Shown: positions 1 to 8,904, numbered from the stretch's first letter. The stretch is DNA of 64,000 nucleotides from Acidobacteriota bacterium (GCA_003225005.1 QIAN01000369.1:32637-96636), one strand, 5' to 3'. Notes: generated by a model from the sequence alone, not told the origin. Numbers and translations: made by a program.

Positions 1-700
1 TTTGTCTTTCTGCATACGGAATCGGATCTTTCGTGCCAGCGGCCCGGAACGCCCGCAACCGCAGTACGCAACTATCGCAGACACCACAAGCCTGATCCTG
101 GCCGCCATAACAGGACCAAGTTAAATCGAAGGGTGCGCCCAGTTCAAGGCCAAGCCGTACAATCTCCGCCTTGCGCATGGCGATGAGCGGCGTGACAATT
201 TCAATTCGGCCTTCCCTGGTTCCTGCTCTCACCACCCGGTTGAACGCTTCATAATACGCTGGCCGGCAATCCGGATACCCGGAACTGTCCTGTTCCACGG
301 CGCCAATGTACACCTTCCCCCCGCCCAGCACCTCGGCCCAACTGACCGCCACTGCCAGAAAGTGCGCATTGCGAAAAGGGACATAGGTCACCGGGATATC
401 CTGCCCGATGGCGTGCCACTCGGGCACGGCAATATTGCTGTCCGTGAGAGCCGAGCCGCCAATGGCCCGCAACGCTTCATTTCGGACAATCAGCCTGTCG
501 TGAATGCCCAGCCGTTCGCAAATCGCCAGGAAAGACTTCCGCTCGCGTGCTTCCGTACGTTGCCCATAACTGATGTGGACGGCGGCGGCGTCTCCGTCTC
601 GCGCTGCCAGCGCGGCGCACACGCAGGAGTCCATGCCGCCACTGAGCAGCACCACCACTCTCGGTTTGCCTTCGCTCGTCAAGTCAGATTTCCTCGTCAC
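1..700 (-). CDS. queC: 7-cyano-7-deazaguanine synthase QueC (partial, C-terminus off the left edge)
   Basis: QueC makes preQ0 from 7-carboxy-7-deazaguanine, ammonia and ATP in queuosine biosynthesis. The minus strand encodes the PP-loop motif VVVLLSGGMDS near the N-terminus, then VPFRNAHFLA, IGAVEQDSSGYPDCRP and, close to the left edge, the zinc-binding cysteine stretch SCYGGQDQACGVCDSC. These are hallmarks of QueC. I place the start at a GTG (698-700), which overlaps by four bases (GTGA) the TGA of one reading of the upstream small gene; an in-frame TTG at 680-682 is the alternative. The reading frame is open upstream as far as the ATG at 1105, so a literal translation gives a 135-residue N-terminal extension, which I think is a frameshift artefact. 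Last gene of the queD-queE-x-queC run. Confidence 0.93.
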   Translation of the reverse strand, partial: MTRKSDLTSEGKPRVVVLLSGGMDSCVCAALAARDGDAAAVHISYGQRTEARERKSFLAICERLGIHDRLIVRNEALRAIGGSALTDSNIAVPEWHAIGQDIPVTYVPFRNAHFLAVAVSWAEVLGGGKVYIGAVEQDSSGYPDCRPAYYEAFNRVVRAGTREGRIEIVTPLIAMRKAEIVRLGLELGAPFDLTWSCYGGQDQACGVCDSCVLRLRAFRAAGTKDPIPYAERQ

Positions 701-1105
701 GCTGCAAGCTGTTCTCTTGGCGTGGCCCGTGCTAGGGAGTGGCCGATGTCGCGGGCCCAGACATAGTTGCCCGGGAGCGTGATCAGCGAGCGGACGCTCG
801 ATATATTCCTTTTCCGCCTCGGTCCGGTGTTTGTCGATGTCCGTCTGCGGTGGGTTAAATTTCACCTGGCGGGCAAGATTCATGTAGTAGGGCTCTCCCA
901 GGTGTTCGCAGCCAAAGTTCTTCGGTGGAACGTAGGTGATGATGTCGCAACAGTCCGCGTACCTGGGTTCGAGACGGCAACAGGCTTGCCGCGATAGCTC
1001 CGCGCATAGCGCTGCATCCGACTTCGGGCGGCCTGCGGGAAACAAGACGGCGTGCTTCGCGGAATAGTACAGGTCGTCCTTTTCTGCGCTGTAGGGGATA
1101 CTCAT
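697..1105 (-). CDS. Small uncharacterised protein between queE and queC, apparent frameshift
   Basis: I do not recognise this family. It starts with ATG at 1105, 26 bases after queE stops, so it sits inside the queuosine operon. The first about 80 residues are protein-like, with several cysteines (for example RQACCRLEPRYADCC and NFGCEHLGEPYYMN). Further on, the starting frame turns into Arg/Pro/His-rich sequence and runs without a stop into queC. The frame one base over gives a more natural ending, LPGNYVWARDIGHSLA, and stops with TGA overlapping the queC GTG by four bases, as is usual for coupled genes. That second frame is only open from about position 860, so a one-base shift probably lies between about 740 and 860. 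Alternatively this is a genuine N-terminal extension of QueC. Confidence 0.45.
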
Positions 1106-1131
1106 AACAAACTCGCTCGGCGGCACGGTGG

Positions 1132-1815
1132 CTAGACTCCTTTTAGCGCCGGGTCCCAAATGAACTTGTGCAACTGCAGCCCTAGACGAGCCGGAATACT
1201 GTCCGCCACCATCCAGTCCGCCAGTTCCTGCGGATCGAGCAGGCAATGCGAGCTGTCACGGGCGCCACTAGCTTCCTTGCGGAATGCTGGAGAAAACAAC
1301 ACCGCATTCACCCGCTTCGCGAGGTTGTGCCGCTGGGTAAAATCGCGGGCGAATTCGTAGTCAGCGCGGTCGCTCAGTACAAACTTGATCTCATCACGAT
1401 CGCTGAGCGTTTCGAGGTTCTCCATTCGGAAAGTATCGGGCTCACCCGAGTTGGGACATTTCACGTCGACAATCTTGATTACTCCTGCTGGCACTCTGTC
1501 GAGCGGGCGCTCGCCGCTGGTTTCAAGCAGGACTTGGTAGCCGCCCTCCACGAGCTGCCTCATCAGGGGCACGACCTCGCGCTCTTGCAGCATAGGCTCT
1601 CCGCCCGTGATCTCGACCAGGCCTCCATTTGGGCTTAGTTGCTCGACTGCGGCGAACACTTCCTCCGGCGTCATCTTTCGCCCGCCATAGAATGCGTATT
1701 CGCTGTCGCACCAGGAACAGCGCAGGTTGCAACCCGTAAGCCGGACGAACAGGCATGGCAGGCCCGCGTGCGTGGACTCCCCTTGCAGCGATTTGTAGAT
1801 CTCCGTGATCTGCAT
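1132..1815 (-). CDS. queE: 7-carboxy-7-deazaguanine synthase QueE (radical SAM)
   Basis: A 227-residue radical SAM enzyme that converts 6-carboxytetrahydropterin to 7-carboxy-7-deazaguanine, the step between QueD and QueC. The N-terminus ITEIYKSLQGEST is the family signature. The [4Fe-4S] cysteines C29, C33 and C36 lie in GCNLRCSWCD, and the SAM-contacting GGEP motif follows in VEITGGEPMLQ. Length is normal for the family. It lies 52 bases downstream of queD and 26 upstream of the small protein, all on the minus strand, so the genes are probably co-transcribed. Confidence 0.95.
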   Translation of the reverse strand: MQITEIYKSLQGESTHAGLPCLFVRLTGCNLRCSWCDSEYAFYGGRKMTPEEVFAAVEQLSPNGGLVEITGGEPMLQEREVVPLMRQLVEGGYQVLLETSGERPLDRVPAGVIKIVDVKCPNSGEPDTFRMENLETLSDRDEIKFVLSDRADYEFARDFTQRHNLAKRVNAVLFSPAFRKEASGARDSSHCLLDPQELADWMVADSIPARLGLQLHKFIWDPALKGV

Positions 1816-1867
1816 TACAGATTGCCGGGTGTTGGCCTCGCGGAACAGCAGTTTCCCTGCGGAGACG

Positions 1868-2248
1868 CTATGATTCCGAATAGGTGGCGGTCGTTGTATC
1901 GGTCTCGTACACTGTTACATTCTTCACGCGCACCCGGCCGCCGGTGACGCGCTGCAGCCGCGAGTTGGACTCATCATAAAAATACTTGGCGAGATTCTCA
2001 GCCGAAGGGTTCAACGTTGTGAAAGGTTCAATATCGTTCATCATTTGATGGTCGAGCCGGTCAATGACGTTCCGCATCACCTCGCGGAGGTCCTTGAAGT
2101 CAAGCAGCAGACCGGCTTTGTCGAGCTCGGCTCCGGCCAGCGTCACCCTCACCTTGTAGTTGTGCCCATGCGGATTCTCGCACTTTCCCTTGTAATTCCG
2201 CAGGTAATGGCCCGCGGCAAACGTATCGTCAACCGTGACTTCGAACAT
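1868..2248 (-). CDS. queD: 6-carboxy-5,6,7,8-tetrahydropterin synthase QueD
   Basis: QueD/PTPS-family enzyme forming 6-carboxytetrahydropterin from dihydroneopterin triphosphate, the first dedicated step to preQ0. I take the start at ATG 2246-2248 (MFEVTVDDTFAAGHYL, 126 residues), because the 27 residues before it in the longer open frame are not family-like. The zinc histidines are H14, H27 and H29 (HYLRNY, PHGHNYKV), and the catalytic cysteine C23 is in GKCENPHGHNY. First gene of the minus-strand queuosine operon; it diverges from the radical SAM gene starting at 2455, leaving about 200 bases for promoters. I saw no convincing preQ1 riboswitch there. Confidence 0.94.
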   Translation of the reverse strand: MFEVTVDDTFAAGHYLRNYKGKCENPHGHNYKVRVTLAGAELDKAGLLLDFKDLREVMRNVIDRLDHQMMNDIEPFTTLNPSAENLAKYFYDESNSRLQRVTGGRVRVKNVTVYETDTTTATYSES

Positions 2249-2454
2249 GCAGCCCTCGCCAGGCTCCTTCCCCCACAGGCAGGTCAAGTTCCTTGGCCTA
2301 ACCCGATATTCTACAGCCAGACGAGGCACAAAATCCGAACAAGCTCCTCATGCTTTCGCATGCAGGACTGCGCTACAATCCCTTCATCCGCGGGGCCGAA
2401 GCTGGTCGTTTCCGCTCCCGCGGACCAGAGACCGCGACGCAGAGGACTGCCCTC

Positions 2455-3942
2455 ATGAACGTCCTATTGCTTTCGATGCCGGATTCTTTCGAGCACATGC
2501 CTCCTGTAGCCATCCGTATGCCCAACGGCGCCCTTACCTCGCTGGCGGGGAATATCGACCCGCATCATCGCGTGGCCGTCGCCGATCTGATTCTGGTACA
2601 ACGGCGAGTTCGTGAAACCGTCACCCGGCTTGTGCGCAAACTTGATCCGGAAATTGTTGGCCTCTCGGTAATGACGTTCCAGCGGCGCACTGCGGGGCGC
2701 ATTGTCGAACTGGTGCGCGCCCTGAAACCGGGAGTGAAGATCGCAGTTGGCGGCTACGATCCCAGCTTGGCCTCGGAAGCCTACGAGGAATTGAACGTCG
2801 ATTACGTTGTGCGCGGCGAGGGGGAAGTTACTTTTCGGGAGCTGTTGCGTGCCCTCGAGCGGGGAGATGGCTTGGATCGGATTTGCGGCCTCTCCTACCG
2901 CGGCGAAAACGGCTGGGCACACAATTCTGTCCGGCCCGTTCACCAGCTCGATGGCGAGGAAATCCGGCTGCCCAATCGTGATGCGCGCGTGCTTAAAGGC
3001 TATACACTGCTTGGACGTCAGGTGGATGTCATCGAGACTTCGCGCGGATGTACCTATGACTGCAGTTTCTGCTCGATCATCGAAATGCGCGGCCGCAACT
3101 TCCACACCTATTCGTTCGAGCACGTAATTGCCGACATTTGCGACGCGCGCGACCACGGCGCCCGCACCATCTTCCTGGTTGACGACAATATCATGCTCAA
3201 CGTGCATCGTTTCGAGGCGCTGTGCGAAGCCATCATTGCGGCTGGTCTCAACAAGCTCGACTATTTCGTACAAGCAATGACCTCTAGTATCGCGAACCAC
3301 GGAAAAACGCTGGCTCCGCTCATGCGTCGGGCCGGGTTCCGCTATGTTTTTCTCGGGATCGAAAACATTCTGCAGGGAGACCTGGAGTTCTTGCGAGCCT
3401 CTGCTAAAAATACCGCTCGCGAGGATGGCCACAATGCGGGCAACGCCACATTAAAAGCCATCGATTATCTTCACCGCAACCAGATGTATGTGGTAGGAGG
3501 ATTAATTGTCGGCAATCCCACGGATACACGCGAATCCGTCGAAGCCAACCTCGAATTTGCCCGCCGCTACGTTGACTGGCCCTACATCCAGCACCCAACA
3601 CCTTATCCGCGAACGCCCATGACCAAAGACTTCCGCGATCAAGGACTGATCGAGAATGAGCGGCTCGAGGAATACGACGGCACTACTGCCGTGATCCGCA
3701 CCGAGCACCTTCCCGCAGAAGAAATTGAATTCATGCGCTGGAAGGCCGAGCGCTGGATGAAGACCCACCACATTCCCGCAGTCTTTCGCCATGACCCCTG
3801 GTTTGTCTTGACTCACTCACCCAAGATGCTGGCCCACACGTTTAGAGGAAGCTCGGTCCGTTCTGCATTGGGATTGGAGGACGAGAGGAAGGCTTTCCAG
3901 CGCTACCGGGCAATTCGGCGGGCGGAGCGGGAATATGTATGA
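2455..3942 (+). CDS. B12-binding-domain radical SAM protein
   Basis: About 495 residues starting at MNVLLLSMPD (ATG 2455); 35 extra upstream codons are open but not family-like. An N-terminal cobalamin-binding Rossmann region (KIAVGGYDPSLAS, VDYVVRGEGEVTF) is followed by a radical SAM domain with cysteines C199, C203 and C206 in SRGCTYDCSFCS. This is the BchE/HpnJ/TsrM-like superfamily, whose members do methylations, cyclisations or other radical chemistry. The substrate cannot be read from the sequence. The binding motif DxHxxG of base-off cobalamin enzymes is not evident, so cobalamin use is uncertain. It stands alone, divergent from the queuosine operon. Confidence 0.85.
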   Translation: MNVLLLSMPDSFEHMPPVAIRMPNGALTSLAGNIDPHHRVAVADLILVQRRVRETVTRLVRKLDPEIVGLSVMTFQRRTAGRIVELVRALKPGVKIAVGGYDPSLASEAYEELNVDYVVRGEGEVTFRELLRALERGDGLDRICGLSYRGENGWAHNSVRPVHQLDGEEIRLPNRDARVLKGYTLLGRQVDVIETSRGCTYDCSFCSIIEMRGRNFHTYSFEHVIADICDARDHGARTIFLVDDNIMLNVHRFEALCEAIIAAGLNKLDYFVQAMTSSIANHGKTLAPLMRRAGFRYVFLGIENILQGDLEFLRASAKNTAREDGHNAGNATLKAIDYLHRNQMYVVGGLIVGNPTDTRESVEANLEFARRYVDWPYIQHPTPYPRTPMTKDFRDQGLIENERLEEYDGTTAVIRTEHLPAEEIEFMRWKAERWMKTHHIPAVFRHDPWFVLTHSPKMLAHTFRGSSVRSALGLEDERKAFQRYRAIRRAEREYV

Positions 3943-4044
3943 GCACGGGATGGGGTCCAGCCGGAACTTGCCCTTCGGGGGCTTGATTTACGATTTATTC
4001 CTTACCGCAATGTAAGGAATATTGAGAGCAGAAAGGACTGGATC

Positions 4045-4297
4045 TTGGCGGTGCCCACGGTAACCTCAAAAGGGCAAGTCACCATCCCAAGTACGCGGGC
4101 GCGCCGCGCTCGGGGTCGACGATGGAGATCGCATTGAATTCGTGGAAGTGGAAAAGGGGCAATTCGTCATCGTCGCCGCCACTCGCTCAGTGCAGGAGCT
4201 GAAAGGGCTGTTTCGAGGCAAGCGAACCAAGCCAGTGTCGAATGCAGAGATGAACGCCGCCATCGCGAGGCGCGCGCATCCGGATCCCGATGATTGA
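4045..4297 (+). pseudogene. AbrB/VapB-type antitoxin, frameshifted
   Basis: The frame starting at TTG 4045 (or GTG 4051) encodes VTSKGQVTIP, the classic start of an AbrB/MazE-fold antitoxin. From about 4090 the family sequence continues in another frame: VRGRAALGVDDGDRIEFVEV, then FVIVAATRSVQELKGLFRGK, ending at TGA 4295-4297. Between the two parts the family normally has one or two more residues (IPKxVR), so about two bases seem to be missing near 4088-4093. The gene ends seven bases before the PIN-domain toxin, the usual vapBC arrangement. If the lesion is real, the toxin lacks an intact partner here. Confidence 0.7.
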
Positions 4298-4303
4298 GCA
4301 GCT

Positions 4304-4699
4304 ATGATCGGCCTCGATACGAACATTGTCGTCCGCTATCTTACTCACGACGATCCCAGCCAAGCGACCGCAGCGGTGACAGTGACGGACTCACCGTCCT
4401 CGGATTCACCCGGGTTCCTTTCCCTGATGGTCATCGCGCAACTGGTTTGGGTGTTGGAGGCCTCATACCGTTTCAAGAAGAAAGAAATCGAGCAGGTTCT
4501 GGAGACCCTGTTGCGGAGCAAGGAACTGGTTCTTGGGCGAGCGGAAATTGTGTCGCAAGCATTGCGGAAGTTCAGCGCCAGCCGCACCGACTTCGGCGAT
4601 TGCCTGATCGAGCGTTGCGGCCACGCGGCGGAATGCAAACACACCGTCCCCTTCGACCGGAATGCCGCGACAGGTGCTGGCATGCGCCTGCTGGGCTGA
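4304..4699 (+). CDS. PIN-domain ribonuclease, VapC-type toxin
   Basis: A 131-residue PIN-domain protein. The four acidic positions expected for the metal site are present: D5 in IGLDTNIVVRYL, the glutamate in VWVLEASY, the aspartates in DFGDCLI and the aspartate in PFDRNA. VapC proteins cleave specific RNAs and are held inactive by the cognate VapB. The partner reading frame immediately upstream is frameshifted. Family assignment is secure; target and activity are unknown. Confidence 0.88.
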   Translation: MIGLDTNIVVRYLTHDDPSQATAAVTVTDSPSSDSPGFLSLMVIAQLVWVLEASYRFKKKEIEQVLETLLRSKELVLGRAEIVSQALRKFSASRTDFGDCLIERCGHAAECKHTVPFDRNAATGAGMRLLG

Positions 4700-4712
4700 T
4701 CGGCCTCTTGGT

Positions 4713-6869
4713 TCAGCGGAACGACTGACACTCTGCGGCGTCGATCGAACCCGTCGACCCGCCGAACCAGCTCTCCACCACCTGCATCTCCGTCGTCTTC
4801 TTGTAATTCGGCAGGCTCTCCATAAACACGCGTCCGTACTGCTTCTTCAGAATGCGGTTGTCGAGTAGCACCAGCAGGCCGCGATCCTGCAGCGACCGGA
4901 TCAGCCTTCCGAAGCCTTGTTTCAGCGTGATGACTGCAGAGGGCACCTGATATTGAAAGAATGCGTTGCCTCCGTTGGCGTCAATCGCTTTCACCCGCGC
5001 GGCCACCACCGGATCGCCGGGCACCGCGAACGGCAGGCGGTCAATAATCACGCAACTGAGTTGCTCGCCCTGCACGTCCACGCCCTGCCAGAATGACGAC
5101 GTGGCGCACAGAACGGCGTTTGGCGTCAGGCGGAACTCCTCGAGCAGCGCGCTTTTCGGGGCGTCTCCCTGCTTGAGCAGAGGAAATTCCAACACCCCCA
5201 GCAGGCGCTGGTAAATTTCGTTCATCTGCGCGTAGCTGGTGAACAGAACGAAGGCGCGTCCGCGGGTAATCTCAAGCAGCTTGCGTACGCGTTCCGCCGC
5301 CAGGGTGACAAACTGCGGCGTGCGGGGATCGGGCAGGTCCGGCGGAACGTAGAAAAGCGCCTGCGTTTCATAATCGAAGTGCGAAGGCAGCACCGACTCA
5401 CGTGCATGCTCAATTCCTAGACGCTGCCGGATATATTCAAAGCCCCCGCCAACAGCCAGCGTCGCGGAAGCGAGTACGGCACAATCGAGTTTCGACCACA
5501 GGCACTCCCGCAGGATGGGGGCTACGTCAATCGGCGTGGCTTGAACAAAGACATTGGTTCGGCCCCGAGCGGCGCCCTCGGACCGTAAAACCCCATTGCC
5601 GGAGTGCTTGCTGTCGCCACGGCTGACGCCGTTGCCTTCGCGACCGACTCCCCCGCCTCCCCTCCGGCGCTCGATCCAGAAGACGGTGTTGCGATCGTCG
5701 GATTCCATCGCGAAGCCGAGTTGCACTTGAATTTCCTGAGCCCGGCGCGCAAAATTGAACACTTCTTCAGGTTTCTGCGGCAAATTCTCCAGTTCGCCCG
5801 CGAGCCGGGTCAGCGCCCGGTTGAAAGCTAGAAATTCGTCGCCATTTTCCTCCAGGAATTCGCGGCGCGTGTCGAAGGCAAATCGTCCTTCTCCCGTCGG
5901 CAACAGCGAAAAGAAAAATTGCGAGCGCTCGCGCAAACTGCCCAGCGCTCCGGATAGCGACGCCGAAAGCATTCGGTGGTGCTGGAGCGAAGCCTCGACG
6001 TCTCGTGCCAGCTCCTCGACTCGCAGGTTGCTGACGGATATGCCAAAGTAATTCCCGGCCACGACTTCCAACTCGTGCGCCTCATCAAAAATTACCGCTC
6101 CCACCTCGGGCAGGATACCCGCCTCGGGCGCGCCGTCCGCAGCCTGCTTGATGGCGAGATCAGCGAAAAATAAGTGATGGTTGACGATGATGATGTCGCT
6201 CTCCATCGCCCGTCGACGCATTTCGGTGATGAAGCACCGTCCCCACTGGCTGCAATTCCGACCAATGCAGGCGTCGGAACGCGCGTCCAGTTTATGCCAG
6301 AGGGCGCTTGCTTCGGGAAGTTCCGCCAGTTCGGCTCGGTCTCCCGTTTGCGTGGTTTTTTCCCATGCAGCGATGGCGCTGTATTGCTCAATTTCTTGCA
6401 GACCGCTGAGCACAGGCTGGGCGGTGAGGTCGTAGAGTTTCTTGCGGCATAGATAATTGTTCCGGCCCTTCATATAGCACACCGAAAGTTTGCGCGCCTT
6501 GTCTCCTTCCACCGGAACCCCAAACAGCGTGTGCTCGAGAAATGGGATGTCTTTGTTGAAGAGCTGTTCCTGCAGATTCTTGGTGCCGGTGGAGATGATC
6601 ACTCGCTTGCCCGAGCGAATCACGGGCAGCAGATAGGCCAGCGTTTTTCCCGTCCCGGTGCCAGCTTCCACAATCAAGTGACGCCTTTCTTCGAGCGCCT
6701 GCTCGACGGCTTGCGCCATCTGCAACTGTCCGCGGCGGAATTCATACGCCGGATGCGTGCGCGCGAGCACTCCGCCCGGGGCGAAAAACTGGTAGAGCGA
6801 TGCTTGTTGACCACCGGGCGCGGCCGGGCTCGCGGTTGCGGGAGACGCGGGCTGGGAACTCAAAGCCAT
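4713..6869 (-). CDS. dinG: DinG/YoaA-type ATP-dependent DNA helicase (XPD-like, Fe-S)
   Basis: Superfamily 2 5'-3' helicase of about 718 residues. I start it at ATG 6867-6869 (MALSSQPASP); the open frame continues upstream but there it is antisense to der. Visible motifs are Walker A EAGTGTGKT, the DEAH box FDEAHELEVV, cysteines fitting the Fe-S domain (VCYMKGRNNYLC, then IGRNCSQWGRC), and C-terminal helicase motifs FWQGVDVQGE and QGFGRLIRS. DinG-type enzymes resolve R-loops, D-loops and G4 structures. In the middle a glycine/arginine-rich stretch (RRRGGGGVGREGNG through EGAARGRTN) looks like a low-complexity insertion. It diverges from der with about 100 bases between starts. dinG and yoaA type are hard to separate by eye. 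Confidence 0.88.
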   Translation of the reverse strand: MALSSQPASPATASPAAPGGQQASLYQFFAPGGVLARTHPAYEFRRGQLQMAQAVEQALEERRHLIVEAGTGTGKTLAYLLPVIRSGKRVIISTGTKNLQEQLFNKDIPFLEHTLFGVPVEGDKARKLSVCYMKGRNNYLCRKKLYDLTAQPVLSGLQEIEQYSAIAAWEKTTQTGDRAELAELPEASALWHKLDARSDACIGRNCSQWGRCFITEMRRRAMESDIIIVNHHLFFADLAIKQAADGAPEAGILPEVGAVIFDEAHELEVVAGNYFGISVSNLRVEELARDVEASLQHHRMLSASLSGALGSLRERSQFFFSLLPTGEGRFAFDTRREFLEENGDEFLAFNRALTRLAGELENLPQKPEEVFNFARRAQEIQVQLGFAMESDDRNTVFWIERRRGGGGVGREGNGVSRGDSKHSGNGVLRSEGAARGRTNVFVQATPIDVAPILRECLWSKLDCAVLASATLAVGGGFEYIRQRLGIEHARESVLPSHFDYETQALFYVPPDLPDPRTPQFVTLAAERVRKLLEITRGRAFVLFTSYAQMNEIYQRLLGVLEFPLLKQGDAPKSALLEEFRLTPNAVLCATSSFWQGVDVQGEQLSCVIIDRLPFAVPGDPVVAARVKAIDANGGNAFFQYQVPSAVITLKQGFGRLIRSLQDRGLLVLLDNRILKKQYGRVFMESLPNYKKTTEMQVVESWFGGSTGSIDAAECQSFR

Positions 6870-6971
6870 AGGAGTCTCTATAATACGAGTTCCGGACCGC
6901 ATGCATCGGCAATGTTCGTGCAAACACTCGTTGGATCTTCGACCCAGCCGGACAGCCGAGACTGTCCCTAG

Positions 6972-8471
6972 GTGATCGCTTTGACCCGACCCACTTACCA
7001 CTCGACCAGCACTCTGGCAGCAACAGAGACCGGCCTTCCGACCCTGGCTATCGTAGGGCGGCCCAATGTGGGCAAGTCCACGCTGTTCAATCGCATCGTT
7101 GGCTCCCGTCGCGCCATTGTGGGTGACGAGCCCGGCATTACGCGTGACCGTTTGTACGGCGAGGCGGAATGGCGCGGGCGGCGGCTGCGCATCGTTGATA
7201 CCGGCGGCATTATCCCGGAAGACAGAGAATTCATTCCTTCGGAGATTTACCGGCAGGCGCGGGTTGCGCTCGAGGAAGCCGCTGCCATCGTCATGGTTGT
7301 GGACGGCCGCAGCGAACCCGCGGCGCCTGATCTGGAACTCGCACGGCTCATGCGCAAGACTGGCCGCCCGCTGTTTCTCGCAGTCAACAAAGTGGATACG
7401 GCCAAGCAAGCATCATTGCCCGATGAATTTCATGGCTTGGGAATCCGGGATATGTTCCCGGTTTCGGCAGAGCATGGACGGGGCGTGGATGATCTGCTGG
7501 ACGCGATCCTTGAAGTCGTGCCCGAGGCCAAAGAACAGACCACAGAGGACACAGAGGTCACGGAGGAAGCGACGGGCCCTGGCATTGGTGAGGGCGAAGA
7601 CGCGGCGGATTCAGAAGTTGCTGCGCCTCACGAGACTAAAGTCGCGATCATCGGCCATCCCAACGTTGGCAAGTCCACGCTGCTAAATGCGCTTACTTCG
7701 TCCGACCGCGCGATTGTTTCGCCTATTCCCGGCACAACCCGCGACGCAGTGGATGAGATTGTCGAGCGCAACGGACGGCAGTTTCGCTTCATTGATACCG
7801 CCGGCATTCGGCGCAAGGGCAAGACTCACCTGATGGCGGAAAAGCTATCTGTGGTAATGGCGCGCAAACATCTGGAAGGCGCTGACATCGCTCTGCTGGT
7901 GATTGACGCGACCGAGGGTGTCAACCAGCTGGACGCTGCCATCGCCGGCTACGCCCACGAGAGTGGGCGCTCCATCATCATCGTCGTCAACAAGTGGGAT
8001 TTGGTGACCAACGGCGAGCAAAAAACCGGCCGCCCATCGAAGGCTTCGCGGATCCGGGAAAGCAAGCACCCTGGCGACCGTGCTGCCTATGAAGAGCGCC
8101 TGCGCTACGACCTCAAGTTTCTGAGCTACGCGCCGGTGGTCTTCGTCGCGGCAAATACTGGCAAGGGGGTCGAGAAAATCTTCTCACTGATCGAGGAAGT
8201 CGCCACCGAACGCCGCAAACGTGTCACTACTTCACAGATGAATCGCTTCATCGAGCGTGTGGACTTCGAGCGTGCTTCAGTCCCCATGCGACAGCGCGTG
8301 AAGATTCTCTACATGACGCAAGCCTCAGTCGCGCCGCCTACGTTCGTTCTCTTCACCAATCGCGCCGTAAAGCTGCATTTTTCCTACCAGCGATTTCTGG
8401 AAAACCAGATTCGGCAGGTCTTCGGGTTTGTAGGCACGCCGATTTGGATCAAGAATAGAGCAAGAAACTAG
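6972..8471 (+). CDS. der: Ribosome-biogenesis GTPase Der (EngA)
   Basis: 499-residue protein with two tandem GTPase domains, each with a G1 loop (GRPNVGKST near residue 29 and GHPNVGKST near 227), DTGG/DTAG G3 motifs and NKVD/NKWD G4 motifs, followed by the KH-like domain (FVLFTNRAVKLHFSY, RFLENQIRQVFGF). Der acts in 50S subunit assembly. Translation appears to start at GTG 6972. The linker between the two G domains is longer than usual and contains TTEDTEVTEE, encoded by three tandem 9-base units at 7541-7567, and a second GTPase-domain loop (TNGEQKTGRPSKASRIRESK) is also expanded. Confidence 0.96.
   Translation: MIALTRPTYHSTSTLAATETGLPTLAIVGRPNVGKSTLFNRIVGSRRAIVGDEPGITRDRLYGEAEWRGRRLRIVDTGGIIPEDREFIPSEIYRQARVALEEAAAIVMVVDGRSEPAAPDLELARLMRKTGRPLFLAVNKVDTAKQASLPDEFHGLGIRDMFPVSAEHGRGVDDLLDAILEVVPEAKEQTTEDTEVTEEATGPGIGEGEDAADSEVAAPHETKVAIIGHPNVGKSTLLNALTSSDRAIVSPIPGTTRDAVDEIVERNGRQFRFIDTAGIRRKGKTHLMAEKLSVVMARKHLEGADIALLVIDATEGVNQLDAAIAGYAHESGRSIIIVVNKWDLVTNGEQKTGRPSKASRIRESKHPGDRAAYEERLRYDLKFLSYAPVVFVAANTGKGVEKIFSLIEEVATERRKRVTTSQMNRFIERVDFERASVPMRQRVKILYMTQASVAPPTFVLFTNRAVKLHFSYQRFLENQIRQVFGFVGTPIWIKNRARN
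7541..7567 (+). repeat. Three tandem 9-bp units inside der (CACAGAGGA type)
   Basis: Units CACAGAGGA (7541-7549), CACAGAGGT (7550-7558) and CACGGAGGA (7559-7567) lie head to tail in the coding sequence for the Der interdomain linker and encode Thr-Glu-x repeats. Similar CAGAG-rich strings occur between purL and purF (about 19640-19675) and, on the other strand, near 38685-38698, so this looks like a dispersed short repeat family. Confidence 0.75.
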
Positions 8472-8489
8472 ATCCCGCTCTCGGTTTCC

Positions 8490-8904
8490 CTATCTCCAAA
8501 GCTTGTGGGCTTCTATCCCCCGACCAAATCTCTCTCCCTTTGTCAGCAGGCCTACCCGCTGCACGCCGGCGTGGCGCGCCACGTCAATCACATCGGCCAC
8601 GTCCTGGAAATCAACGTCGTCGTCTCCACGCACGAACACGACTTTCTCGGCTCGCTTTAGGAAGATCTCAGCCAGTCGCGCTTCTAAGTCATCCCTCTTA
8701 ACCTGCTCTCCATTGATTTTCAGCGCGGGAGGCTGACCTTCGCGGTCCACACCAGTTGGTCACGATGGTCCGCGATTGCTTTTGCTCCGGAGTCTGCGGT
8801 GTCTGCGGTTGAGGAATCTGCACCCTTTCTCCCTTGTCCTGCTCCATCGCCACCACCCCATTTTGGCTACGGCTTCTTGCTATCCGTGTTGCGCCGTCCG
8901 CCAC
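8490..8904 (-). pseudogene. ExbD/TolR-like remnant, frameshifted and without membrane anchor
   Basis: One minus-strand frame gives a proline-rich piece ending EQKQSRTIVTN, and the next frame continues it as VDREGQPPALKINGEQV and the ExbD periplasmic domain RAEKVVFVRGDDDVDFQDVADVIDVARHAGVQRVGLLT. The change of frame is near 8745. The order matches the intact exbD at 37662-38102 (RTIVVQ, PGLKINQED, AEKVMFVKGDDAIPFADVANVID). The N-terminal transmembrane segment of ExbD is not visible, so this is a decayed extra copy that probably has no function. Confidence 0.7.

Noticed and set aside
2249..2454. preQ1 riboswitch before queD
   Set aside because: No pseudoknot pattern or conserved aptamer core could be recognised in this spacer.
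2464..3432. 322-residue open frame on the minus strand
   Set aside because: It lies fully antisense to the B12-binding radical SAM gene, which has clear motifs; codon bias mirrors the true gene.
6870..7409. N-terminal extension of the DinG-like helicase by 180 residues
   Set aside because: The extra open frame is antisense to der and has no helicase similarity; ATG 6867-6869 gives a normal start.
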